From: DASQPR01 sp963836775
GTDB lineage: Bacteria > Actinomycetota > Actinomycetes > Mycobacteriales > Micromonosporaceae
Assembly: GCA_963836775.1 (NCBI GenBank)
Contig: CAWIKR010000002.1
Coordinates: 2,046,001-2,110,000, forward strand
Length of the DNA stretch: 64,000 bases
Direction of reading: 5' to 3'
The notes below the pieces were generated by a model. It did not search any database and was not told the DNA's origin. It saw only the letters and a program-made list of their open reading frames with translations. Positions 1 to 7,295 of the stretch are shown here, in pieces (the first letter of the stretch is position 1; every line of letters starts with the position of its first letter). The translations under genes were made by a program, and so were the position numbers.

Positions 1-1130
1 ACGCTCGGGTTGAAGAACAGCACCACGACTGCGATGGCAATGGCGATCGGAGCGGCCAGGCGCCGGTAGTGCGCCACGGTGGCCGGGACCGGTCCGAGTG
101 GGATGCCGCTGCGCCCCAGCGCCCGGCCGATGCCGTCCAGGATGATGTTGATGAACCGCCTGATCCCGACGGCGATCCGGCTCGGGCCGGCCAGCAGCGC
201 GAACCCCGCAGCCAGCAGGAACAGTGTGGCGAAGAGCGTCACCGCGGTCCGCACGTTGCGCAGAAAGATGCTGAGCGCGTTCTCGACCGCTTGTGGTGAC
301 TGAATCGTGGGCGGCAGATCGGCCATGTAATTCTCGACCAGGATCCGCACCAGGCCGCGAATCAGCAGCAGACCCAACCCGAGCACGAGGCCGGTCAGAA
401 TGATGCCGCGCCGGCGGTTCGGCGCGACCAGCACCGCTCCGACAATGACCACGAGTGCTATCCACGGCAGCCAGGTGGCGACGTCGTTGAGGATGCGGAC
501 GTAGGACCGAATCGTCGGCAGCTTGTCCGACGTGAACAGCGTGTACTCGATCGACACGCTGGGAATCTTGGACGCGAGTGAGAAGCCGTCGGCGACCAGC
601 CGGTCCTTGACCTGTGCCAGCACCTGTCCCAGGTCGATCGAGATGGTGTTGCCGGAGGTGCTGATCGGTCCGACGTTGGAGCCGGTCAGGACGCTGACGA
701 CGGCGGTGTGCCCGGTTCTCAGCGCGGCGTCGAAGACGGTCTCGAATTGCGAGCTGTGAACGATCTTGTCGACCTCGCTGCGTACGAACGATTGCACGCC
801 GTTGACGGCGGGCTGGACCAGCGCGTCGATGGCCTGAGGCGCACCCTGCTGAGTGAGCCACGTGGTGGCTTGGGTGGCGAGGCTCTTCAGGTCGACCCGG
901 GCCAGGATCTCGTTGCTGATCCGGTTGGACACGGCGGTTTGGATCACCGGATCGTCGGCCAGCGGCGCCGCGTTGGCGACGAACTTGTCGGTGTTGAGGA
1001 CCTGGTTGCGGACGAACACCGCGGCGATCGAGCCGATGCCGAGGACCAGGGCCAGGATGACCAGGCACACGGCACCGACCCAGCGCCCGGCTCGGGCCGC
1101 GCCGTGCGAACCAGTCGTGGTCGCGGTCAT
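1..1130 (-). CDS. Integral membrane protein, C-terminus cut by window edge
   Basis: The frame reads leftward from an ATG at 1130 and is still open at base 1, so about 376 residues are visible. A Thr-rich N-terminus is followed by one membrane helix (about 17-40), then a long, mostly helical, probably extracytoplasmic segment (about 45-215) rich in Ala, Val and Asp, then further membrane helices near 218-236, 243-263, 295-315 and 357-374. I do not recognise a catalytic motif. It is followed 7 bases downstream of its start region by the end of a SHOCT gene in the same direction, so the three leftward genes 1960-1 look like one operon. Actinomycetes often keep such a membrane protein with SHOCT and DUF6325 proteins. 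Its function is unknown. Confidence 0.75.
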   Translation of the reverse strand, partial: MTATTTGSHGAARAGRWVGAVCLVILALVLGIGSIAAVFVRNQVLNTDKFVANAAPLADDPVIQTAVSNRISNEILARVDLKSLATQATTWLTQQGAPQAIDALVQPAVNGVQSFVRSEVDKIVHSSQFETVFDAALRTGHTAVVSVLTGSNVGPISTSGNTISIDLGQVLAQVKDRLVADGFSLASKIPSVSIEYTLFTSDKLPTIRSYVRILNDVATWLPWIALVVIVGAVLVAPNRRRGIILTGLVLGLGLLLIRGLVRILVENYMADLPPTIQSPQAVENALSIFLRNVRTAVTLFATLFLLAAGFALLAGPSRIAVGIRRFINIILDGIGRALGRSGIPLGPVPATVAHYRRLAAPIAIAIAVVVLFFNPS

Positions 1131-1137
1131 GGCCGGA

Positions 1138-1452
1138 TCAGGCGCCGAGGAGTTTCGCCTTGGCGGCGGCGAACTCATCGTCGGTCAGCAGTCCGGACGC
1201 CTTCATGTCGCCCAGTTGCTTCAGCTGGGTCATCATGTCGTCGCGGGCCGCTGCTGGTGCCGGTGCGGCCTGCTGCTGGTCGACCACGGCCTGCTGGGCC
1301 GCCTGCTGCTCGGCGGCGGCCTGCTGGCGCCGGCTCTGCCGGTTCCCCACGGCGTTCACCGTCGCTGTCGCAGTGCCGGCCACCACCGCGGTGCGGGTCA
1401 TCGTGCCGAGCAGGCCGGGGCGACCGCGCCCCACCCTTGGACGTAGCAACAT
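1138..1452 (-). CDS. SHOCT-domain small membrane-associated protein
   Basis: This 104-residue protein has a basic N-terminus, a weak hydrophobic stretch with Ala/Thr/Val (about 18-36), a Gln/Ala-rich linker (about 38-70) and a C-terminal SHOCT domain (about 72-104), with the typical pattern of a Leu/Lys helix, a short turn 'SGLLTDDEF' and a final Ala/Lys helix. SHOCT is a short oligomerisation module often at the end of membrane or phage-shock-like proteins. The ATG at 1452 was chosen because an AGGAGG ribosome site lies just upstream; the open frame extends further but without a better start. It lies between the DUF6325 gene and the membrane protein, in one leftward operon. Its biochemical role is not known. 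Confidence 0.8.
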   Translation of the reverse strand: MLLRPRVGRGRPGLLGTMTRTAVVAGTATATVNAVGNRQSRRQQAAAEQQAAQQAVVDQQQAAPAPAAARDDMMTQLKQLGDMKASGLLTDDEFAAAKAKLLGA

Positions 1453-1537
1453 CTGACTTCCTCCTTGCTGGTGCCGGGATCCGCGATCGGAGTCGGCATC
1501 GGCTGTTCGCTCCGCCGTGTGCCGGACCCGGTCTGGC

Positions 1538-1960
1538 TCAGACGACCGCGGCGGCGACCGCCTCGGCGACCGCCGCGGGGATCCGCTCGGACCACACCAC
1601 CTCGCCACCCGAGGCCCGGGTGATCTCAGCGAGCTTGGCCGCCCACACGTGCTCGACCAGGAGGATCGCAGCGGTTCGGCCAGCCTGGACGTCGGCGGCG
1701 ATCTCATCCAAGTCCTCGTCGGCGATCAGGCCCTCGACCGCGTAGACCAGCTCATCGAAGGCCTCGTAGGCGTCCTCGCCCTCGCGGTCGCGCAGCTCGA
1801 AGATGACGACATCGCCGTTGTCGTCCTTCTCCATGAAGACCAGATCGATGATCCGGATCACGTCCGCGTCGATCAGCCGGCGCAACTCCGGCGCCAGCTG
1901 CGCACCCGGAATGGCTCCGGGAAACTCGACCACAACCAGTTCCATCGGTGCTCGGCTCAC
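1538..1960 (-). CDS. DUF6325 family protein
   Basis: This acidic 140-residue protein opens with 'MELVVVEFPGA' after a five-residue extension and contains the pattern 'RLIDADVIRIIDLVFMEKD' characteristic of the DUF6325/DUF1269-like family, ending in an Ala/Val-rich helix. The GTG at 1960 has an AGAGGAG ribosome site in front; an internal ATG at 1945 is the alternative. The family is small, soluble and actinobacterial, and is almost always beside SHOCT and small membrane genes, as here. A role in envelope stress is often assumed, but the sequence shows no catalytic residues and I infer no specific function. Confidence 0.8.
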   Translation of the reverse strand: MSRAPMELVVVEFPGAIPGAQLAPELRRLIDADVIRIIDLVFMEKDDNGDVVIFELRDREGEDAYEAFDELVYAVEGLIADEDLDEIAADVQAGRTAAILLVEHVWAAKLAEITRASGGEVVWSERIPAAVAEAVAAAVV

Positions 1961-2131
1961 GTGAACTCCTCTGACCGGGCGGTAAGAACATCCTCGTCGG
2001 CCGGAGTCCGGCAGGGGCCGAAATGGTCGAAGTTGTCAGTTTATTCGGCTTTAGTAACGAAACGCACCATACGCTGGCCGTGCAGACCCCTTCGTGGCCG
2101 GCTATCAGCCGGCGTAGGGAAAGGTACGCAG

Positions 2132-2524
2132 ATGTCCAGTCCGGGCAGTCAGATGTGGGCGCGCAGCGGGGTTCTCCTGGCCGCGTGGCTCATGATCCTC
2201 AGCGGTGCATTTCAGTTCTTCCAAGGCATCGCCGCCATTGCCAAGGGCGGCTTCTACACCGTCGCCGGGAACTACGCTTTCAAGATCGACACAACTGCGT
2301 GGGGCTGGATCCACCTGGTTCTCGGGTTGATCATCGCGGTCACCGGCTTCTTCCTGCTGAACAACTCGGCCTGGGCCCGCGGCGTCGGCATCGGCCTGGC
2401 GGTCATCCAGGCGCTGTCCCAGTTCTTCTTCATGCCGTATTACCCGCTCTGGTCGATCAGCATCATCGCCCTCGACGTCTTCGTCATCTGGGCGCTGGCA
2501 ACCGCACCGTCCGACGTGGTCTGA
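2132..2524 (+). CDS. Four-helix membrane protein (DUF7144-like)
   Basis: This is a 130-residue protein with four hydrophobic segments (about 12-32, 48-70, 72-92 and 98-120), few charges and the conserved run 'GFYTVAGNYAF' in the first loop. Proteins of this type are found throughout actinomycetes near SHOCT/DUF6325 genes. The ATG at 2132 follows a purine-rich AGGGAAAGG site. It is transcribed divergently from the DUF6325 operon, sharing the 1961-2131 spacer. A short GC hairpin (2526-2540) follows the stop codon and may act in termination. No enzymatic motif is visible. Confidence 0.75.
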   Translation: MSSPGSQMWARSGVLLAAWLMILSGAFQFFQGIAAIAKGGFYTVAGNYAFKIDTTAWGWIHLVLGLIIAVTGFFLLNNSAWARGVGIGLAVIQALSQFFFMPYYPLWSISIIALDVFVIWALATAPSDVV

Positions 2525-2540
2525 CCGGCTCGTCGAGCCG

Positions 2541-2699
2541 ATGAGTGACCGGGATCGGTTCGGCACCCCGGGCCGGCCGTTCCTGGTTCGGCTCGCCGCG
2601 GGCGTCGGCCTGGTGCCGATCCTGGTCCTGATGGCTGCGGTCCGGCAGACCCTGGTCGGCCAGCATCGCCGCGCTGCGCGGTCGCGGCTTTTCTCGTGA
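2541..2699 (+). CDS. Possible 52-residue single-helix protein
   Basis: A short frame starts with ATG at 2541 and encodes a basic protein with one hydrophobic stretch ('LAAGVGLVPILVLMAAV', about residues 19-35) and an Arg-rich tail. It lies directly after the DUF7144-like gene and ends 12 bases before the convergent formylglycine-generating enzyme gene. No clear ribosome site precedes it, so it may be chance coding in GC-rich DNA. Confidence 0.3.
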   Translation: MSDRDRFGTPGRPFLVRLAAGVGLVPILVLMAAVRQTLVGQHRRAARSRLFS

Positions 2700-2710
2700 T
2701 CGGGCGCCGG

Positions 2711-3901
2711 CTAGAGCCGCACCGCGCACCGGAAGCCGAGGTGGCAGGTGGACGTGTCGACGGCCTGAGCCAGCCGGGCCGCCGGACGGTAGCGCTGGCA
2801 GTAGTTCGGCGCGCAGAGGAACGAGCCGCCCTTGATGACCTTGCGCGGCTTGCGCAGCGGAATCGGCTGCACCAGGTCCACCGACAGGAGTTCCGTGCCG
2901 CCGGTCGGGTTCACCGCGGCCCGCCGCGCGCCCGCCGGAGCGGGGCTGACGGGCACGCCGCCTGCGTGAGCCGGGCTCACCGGAGCACCGCTGCTCAATC
3001 GCGCGTCGCCCGCCGGAGCCGAACTCACCGGTGCCCCGGCCGCCGCGCAGCAGGCGCTGATCGGCGCCGGCCGATGCGTCGACCACCAGTCCGCGGTCCA
3101 CTCCCAGACGTTGCCGATCATGTCGAAGAGGCCGTAACCGTTGGCGTCGAAAGTGCCGACCGGTGACGTCCAGAAGTAGCCGTCGTCCATGTCGTTGACG
3201 ACCGGGAAGTCGCCCTGCCAGACGTTGGCCATGTGGCGACCGTCCGGGATCAGTTCGGAGCCCCAGGCGAACTCGGCGCCGTGCAGCCCGCCCCGGGCGG
3301 CGTACTCCCACTCCGCCTCGCTCGGCAGCGACTTGCCGGCCCAGGCGGCGTAGGCCCGCACGTCCTCCCACGCCAAGTGGGTGACCGGGTGGTCGATCTT
3401 GCAGGTCAGGTCGCTGTCCGGACCCTCGGGATGCCGCCAGTCGGCGCCATCGACGGAGAACCACCACTGGTACGCATTTCCGAGGTCGACCCGGTGCGTC
3501 GGCGGATCGAAGACGGCCGAGGCGGGCACCAGCTGGGACGGGTCGACGCCCGGGTAGTCGGCCGGATCCGGCGCACGCTCGGCCAGGGTGCGATAGCCGG
3601 TCGCGTCCACGAACTCGGCGAACTGCAGGTTGGTGACCGGATGCAGGTCCAGGAAGAACCCGTCGACGGTGACGGCGTGTGCCGGCGCCTCTTCCGGGTA
3701 GTGGAAGTCGGATCCAAGCATCGCGGTCCCGCCGGGAATCCACACCATGCCGGGCGGCGCGTCGATGGTCTGGCGGCGAGGCGCGTCAATGGTGATCAGT
3801 TCCCGGTCCACCTGCCGAATGTAGAGTGCCGAGGGTCGATTTGCGGGCAAATTGCGCGTACGTGGAGCAAACATCGAGCTAGTCGGTGAATCCGACGACA
3901 C
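2711..3901 (-). CDS. Formylglycine-generating enzyme with a repetitive insert
   Basis: The family (SUMF1/FGE) oxidises a Cys in type I sulfatases (C-x-P-x-R) to formylglycine, using copper and oxygen. This 396-residue protein has the FGE fold start 'MVWIPGG' at 52-58, 'HPVTHLAWEDV' at 171-181, 'LPSEAEWEYAARGG' at 192-205 and 'GNVWEWTADWW' at 263-273. The copper-binding cysteine pair is present as C363-x4-C368 in 'GGSFLCAPNYCQRY', which marks a true FGE rather than a non-catalytic relative. Between the last two blocks sits an odd low-complexity insert (about 289-330). The start is uncertain: GTG 3901, ATG near 3874 or ATG near 3748 are possible and none has a strong ribosome site. No sulfatase gene is in the window. 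Confidence 0.88.
   Translation of the reverse strand: MSSDSPTSSMFAPRTRNLPANRPSALYIRQVDRELITIDAPRRQTIDAPPGMVWIPGGTAMLGSDFHYPEEAPAHAVTVDGFFLDLHPVTNLQFAEFVDATGYRTLAERAPDPADYPGVDPSQLVPASAVFDPPTHRVDLGNAYQWWFSVDGADWRHPEGPDSDLTCKIDHPVTHLAWEDVRAYAAWAGKSLPSEAEWEYAARGGLHGAEFAWGSELIPDGRHMANVWQGDFPVVNDMDDGYFWTSPVGTFDANGYGLFDMIGNVWEWTADWWSTHRPAPISACCAAAGAPVSSAPAGDARLSSGAPVSPAHAGGVPVSPAPAGARRAAVNPTGGTELLSVDLVQPIPLRKPRKVIKGGSFLCAPNYCQRYRPAARLAQAVDTSTCHLGFRCAVRL
2912..3037 (-). repeat. Three-copy degenerate repeat inside the FGE gene
   Basis: This stretch encodes FGE residues about 289-330, with repeated units close to 'GAPVSPAHAG'. At DNA level three related units of 21-25 bases appear (around 2935-2960, 2968-2993 and 3010-3033), each containing GCCGGAGC-like and CTCACCGG/CTGACGGG-like parts. 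FGEs I know have only a short loop here. The frame stays open across it, so it is a tolerated expansion, not a break. Confidence 0.65.
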
Positions 3902-3920
3902 GTCGTTGACCCGGGTTGGA

Positions 3921-4706
3921 TCAGCCGGCGTCCGGGTTCGACAGGAACGCCACCAGCTTCTCCTTGCGACGATGGACGATCCGGGCGCCCCAGGTCGAGC
4001 CGAACCACCAGAACAGCGCGCTGGTGAAGCACGCCATCAGCACGCCCCAGGCGAACAAATCGCTCGGGATTCGTTCGGTTCGCCAGTCCGGCCAGACGTT
4101 CACCCAGTAGATCAGGGTCGGTGCGCTGACCAGCACCACGAGCAAGCCGACCAGGCCGTACGGAATCATCGCCAGACTTAGCCAGCGAACGATGATCGTC
4201 CGCCAGCGATAGCGCAACTCCCACCGGCGTTTGAGCGGCATCGGGTGGTAGGGAAAGTAGATGCCCAGCCAGCCGGCCAGCGGCAGGGCGCCGAAGGGGA
4301 CGATCGCGATCCAGACCGCGGTCGCGGCGGCGGCCAGCGGGTGCTTGTCATTGAAGCTCACCACGATCCCGACCAGGACGCAGAACGGCGCCACGAAGAT
4401 CCACAGCACGATTGTCCGCGCGTGCAGCAGCCGGCGCATGGCGCGCATGTCGGAGAGCGCCGCGAGGCTGGAGGTGGCGTCGGTGCCGAGCACGTTGGTG
4501 GCCGGCACGTCCGAATACATCCAGCTGGCCAGCACCATCGGGAACGCGAGCGCGCCGTGGAAGGTGAACAGCAGATTGGACGGGAAGACGAACCACAGCA
4601 GCGTCATCAGCAGGCCGTTGACCGCGACCACGATCGGTGTCTCGTACGGTGCCCGCAGAGCGCGGACGAACTCGTGCCGCACTGTCTTCGGCAGCGTGCG
4701 CCGCAT
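3921..4706 (-). CDS. Hypothetical multi-helix membrane protein
   Basis: This 261-residue protein begins 'MRRTLPKTVRHEF' and has about six hydrophobic helices (near 25-45, 48-65, 98-118, 125-150, 172-200 and 220-242) with basic loops between them. The layout resembles the membrane part of small ABC-2-type permeases, but there is no ATPase next to it and no motif to settle this. Its stop lies 19 bases from the GTG start of the FGE gene on the same strand, so they may be co-transcribed. Function unknown. Confidence 0.65.
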   Translation of the reverse strand: MRRTLPKTVRHEFVRALRAPYETPIVVAVNGLLMTLLWFVFPSNLLFTFHGALAFPMVLASWMYSDVPATNVLGTDATSSLAALSDMRAMRRLLHARTIVLWIFVAPFCVLVGIVVSFNDKHPLAAAATAVWIAIVPFGALPLAGWLGIYFPYHPMPLKRRWELRYRWRTIIVRWLSLAMIPYGLVGLLVVLVSAPTLIYWVNVWPDWRTERIPSDLFAWGVLMACFTSALFWWFGSTWGARIVHRRKEKLVAFLSNPDAG

Positions 4707-4787
4707 CCATCACCCCCGCTAGGACGACGCTACGGCTTTTCTGCTGTTTTGCGCTGTTAGATGCCCTGAGTCCGGCACGCTGATGAC

Positions 4788-5447
4788 GTGGCCGTGCCGA
4801 AAAAGAACCTCAGGGCGATCGGCTACGAGCACATGCTGGTCGTCATCGTGGTGGCGTACGTGTTGATCATCGCCATCCCGGCCCCGGCGGTCAGTGGTCC
4901 GATCCGGGTGGCGATGCTGGGCCTGCTGCTCACGATCGCGGTCGAGACCCGCGGCCGCAGCACCCGCTGGTTGCAGCCGGCGATCGGGCTGGGCGTCGTG
5001 CTGGTGGTGGTCACGGCGGTGACCGCCTCGAACGGCACCGAGGACGATCTGAGCGCGATCTCGTCGGCCGCCACCAGCGTCCTGGTGGGCCTGGCGATTT
5101 ACATGATCGCCCGGTCGCTTCTCGCCAACAAGGTCATCGACGGTCCAGCGGTTCGCGCGGTGCTCTGCATCTACCTGTTGCTGGCGCTCTTCTTCGCTGC
5201 CCTGGCCCAGTTCTTCGGCGTCTTCTTCAATCCCTATCTGCACGGTGCGAGCAATCCACCCACCGCGTCCCAGGCGCTCTACTTCAGCGTCGTCACACTC
5301 GCCACCATCGGCTACGGCGACATCGTGCCGGTCAACGCGCTGGCCCGGGCACTGGTCGTCGCGGAGGCGCTGATCGGCCAGCTCTACCTGGTGTCGGTAG
5401 TGGCGACGGTGGTGGCGCAGTACCGACGTAACCAGCCCGGTGACTAG
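4788..5447 (+). CDS. Two-helix potassium channel
   Basis: The product is a 219-residue ion channel subunit of the Ion_trans_2 type. Four N-terminal hydrophobic helices (about 17-32, 40-52, 65-80, 92-112) precede a pore module: outer helix 123-148, pore helix 161-172, selectivity filter 'TIGYGD' at 173-178, and inner helix 184-208. The exact filter supports K+ selectivity. The short C-terminal tail has no RCK/TrkA-N regulatory domain, so gating must come from the membrane part or a partner. Translation begins at a GTG (4788). It is divergent from the membrane gene at 3921-4706. Confidence 0.88.
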   Translation: MAVPKKNLRAIGYEHMLVVIVVAYVLIIAIPAPAVSGPIRVAMLGLLLTIAVETRGRSTRWLQPAIGLGVVLVVVTAVTASNGTEDDLSAISSAATSVLVGLAIYMIARSLLANKVIDGPAVRAVLCIYLLLALFFAALAQFFGVFFNPYLHGASNPPTASQALYFSVVTLATIGYGDIVPVNALARALVVAEALIGQLYLVSVVATVVAQYRRNQPGD

Positions 5448-5507
5448 GCCGGACCGGACATCCTGAACCCGCCGGACGGCGAGTGACCGCCGTGGCAGCA
5501 TCGACCG

Positions 5508-6248
5508 GTGGCTTGGTTTGCCCAGAGCGGCTACGGCGTGCGGTTCGACTGGGGTCCGGTCGCCGCAGAACGACTTGCCGAGTCGGTCGCCTGCGTGGTG
5601 ATCGTCGACGTGCTGTCCTTCACCACCTCGGTGGACATCGCGGTCAGCCGCGGCATGGCGGTCTACCCGTTCCGGTGGCGGGACGAGCGCGCGACCGACT
5701 TTGCCGCCTCGATCGGCGCTGAGCTTGCCGTCGGCCGGTCGCGGACCACACCGGAGACGCCGTGGTCGTTGTCGCCGGCGGCGCTCGCCTCCGCACCCTA
5801 CACACTCCGCCTGGTGCTGCCCTCGCCGAACGGCTCGTCTATCGCGGCGGTGGCGCGCGGCCTCCCGGTGATCGCGGCGTCGCTGCGCAACGCATCCGCC
5901 GTCGGGCGCTGGCTGTCCCTCAACGGGTACGCGAATCTGCAGCGCCCGGTCCTCGTCATCGCGAGCGGCGAGAAGTGGCCCGACGGCAGCCTGCGGCCGG
6001 CGCTCGAGGACCAGCTCGGCGCCGGTGCCGTCATCAGCGCGCTGAACACGTCCTCGATGTCCGCCGAGGCGGTGGTGTGCGCGACCACATTCCGCGGCGT
6101 CTCCGACATCGCGACGGTCGTCCGCGAGTGCGGCTCGGGGCAGGAACTGATCACTTCCGGGTACGCCGAAGATGTCGAGCTGGCCGCCGCGCTGGACGTC
6201 AGTGACACCGTGCCGCAGCTCGTCGATGGCGCCTTCGTGTCCGCTTAA
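5508..6248 (+). CDS. comB: 2-phosphosulfolactate phosphatase family protein (ComB)
   Basis: This 246-residue protein matches the ComB family, named for removal of phosphate from 2-phosphosulfolactate. Family blocks are visible in order: 'VIVDVLSFTTSVDIAV' (about 31-46), 'LPSPNGSSIA' (about 105-114), 'ASLRNASAVGRWL' (about 124-136) and 'WPDGSLRPALEDQLGAG' (about 158-174). ComB homologues are common in actinobacteria that do not make coenzyme M, so the true substrate here is open. Start is a GTG at 5508. No sulfolactate or coenzyme M genes are near; the neighbours are a K+ channel and a kinase-fold protein. Confidence 0.82.
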   Translation: MAWFAQSGYGVRFDWGPVAAERLAESVACVVIVDVLSFTTSVDIAVSRGMAVYPFRWRDERATDFAASIGAELAVGRSRTTPETPWSLSPAALASAPYTLRLVLPSPNGSSIAAVARGLPVIAASLRNASAVGRWLSLNGYANLQRPVLVIASGEKWPDGSLRPALEDQLGAGAVISALNTSSMSAEAVVCATTFRGVSDIATVVRECGSGQELITSGYAEDVELAAALDVSDTVPQLVDGAFVSA

Positions 6249-6278
6249 AGTTCGTGGAGAACTGGAGTTCGGGCGCGT

Positions 6279-7250
6279 CTAGAGCGAGTCCAGCAGGCGC
6301 GCGGTGTTGGCGGTTGCGATCTCCCGCATGAACTCGCGCTCCGGGTGATCGCCGTCGACCATTCGCAGCGGCCCAGCGACCAGAGACAGCCACATGGCCA
6401 TCTGGTAAAGCTCGAGCCGGGCGTCGTCGAGGCCGTCGACGTGCAGGTGACGATAGTGCTCGCCGAATCGCATGCGTACGAAGACGTGCTCGCTCTCGGC
6501 GTCGGTGAAGTGCGAACCTTCAAGGTCGACGAGCGCCGGGCGGCCGTCCCGGTCCAGCAGCACGTGGTCGGGGCCCAGCTCGCCATGCACGAGGCTGAAT
6601 TCGGCGCGTGGCGTGACGGCGTCGCGGCGCGCGTACAGCTGGGTGGTTATCCGCTCGTGCGCGGCGGCGATCGCGGGCACCGACGAGGCCGATTCGTCGA
6701 GGTTGCGCAGGGCCTGCTCGAAGACCACCTGCTGCGGAAGCCGATCCTGATCCGCGGTCTCGCCGGCGATCCGGGCAATGCGCCCATGCTGCGGCGACCG
6801 GAGCGCCCGCATCGCGGCCAGGAAGCCGGCCAGCTCGTCGAGGACCGGCCCGGCGCTCGCCGGATCCCGGTCGAGCAGCTTCTCCAGCGTGCCATTGGGC
6901 AGGTGCTCGACCACGGCGACGTCGGCCGGGTAGTGCCGGTGCGAGTTGTCCACCGCGTAGGTGGCGGCGGTGCGGACGCCCGCCTCGTCGTAGCTATCCT
7001 TGCAGGCCACGTAGGCCTCGAGCCCGTAGGGATCGCCGAACTCGCCGCCATCATCGCGATCCGGCCAGAAGTTCTCGTCGGGATGCCAGACGTAGAGCAT
7101 CGCTGTGGTGCCGTCGTCGAGGGTGAGCCGGTAGACGCCCTTCTTGGTGGCCACCGCGAGCCGATCCAGCTTGGACAAACGGCGGTCGGTGCCGAAGACG
7201 TCGGTGATCAGGGACCGGAGTTCCTCGGGTCGAGCGAGCTTACGTGGCAT
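6279..7250 (-). CDS. Phosphotransferase-family protein (APH/choline kinase fold)
   Basis: This 323-residue protein has a kinase-like fold. The N-lobe includes 'KKGVYRLTLDDGTTAMLYVW' (about 34-53). The catalytic loop reads 'VHGELGPDHVLLD' (about 222-234) and the metal loop 'ALVDLEGSHF' (about 239-248). Typical aminoglycoside phosphotransferases have HGDxxxxN and D-x-D/E here, so the HGE and the His in place of Asn are unusual. It may act on a small metabolite or be weakly active. The start ATG is at 7250. A strong hairpin separates it from the ABC-F gene on the same strand, suggesting its own promoter. Confidence 0.72.
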   Translation of the reverse strand: MPRKLARPEELRSLITDVFGTDRRLSKLDRLAVATKKGVYRLTLDDGTTAMLYVWHPDENFWPDRDDGGEFGDPYGLEAYVACKDSYDEAGVRTAATYAVDNSHRHYPADVAVVEHLPNGTLEKLLDRDPASAGPVLDELAGFLAAMRALRSPQHGRIARIAGETADQDRLPQQVVFEQALRNLDESASSVPAIAAAHERITTQLYARRDAVTPRAEFSLVHGELGPDHVLLDRDGRPALVDLEGSHFTDAESEHVFVRMRFGEHYRHLHVDGLDDARLELYQMAMWLSLVAGPLRMVDGDHPEREFMREIATANTARLLDSL

Positions 7251-7262
7251 TCGACCGATTGT

Positions 7263-7290
7263 GCCGGACGCCCGTCACCGGGCGCCCGGC
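7263..7290 (-). terminator. Strong GC hairpin after the ABC-F gene
   Basis: A 12-bp stem with one A-C mismatch and a TCAC loop lies 5 bases past the ABC-F stop codon and 12 bases before the next leftward gene. It lacks a clear U-run, as is common in actinomycetes. Confidence 0.6.
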
Positions 7291-7295
7291 ATTAA

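Noticed and set aside
5508..6248. Coenzyme M synthesis from the comB-like gene
   Set aside because: No comA, comC or related genes nearby; ComB homologues are widespread in actinobacteria without this pathway.
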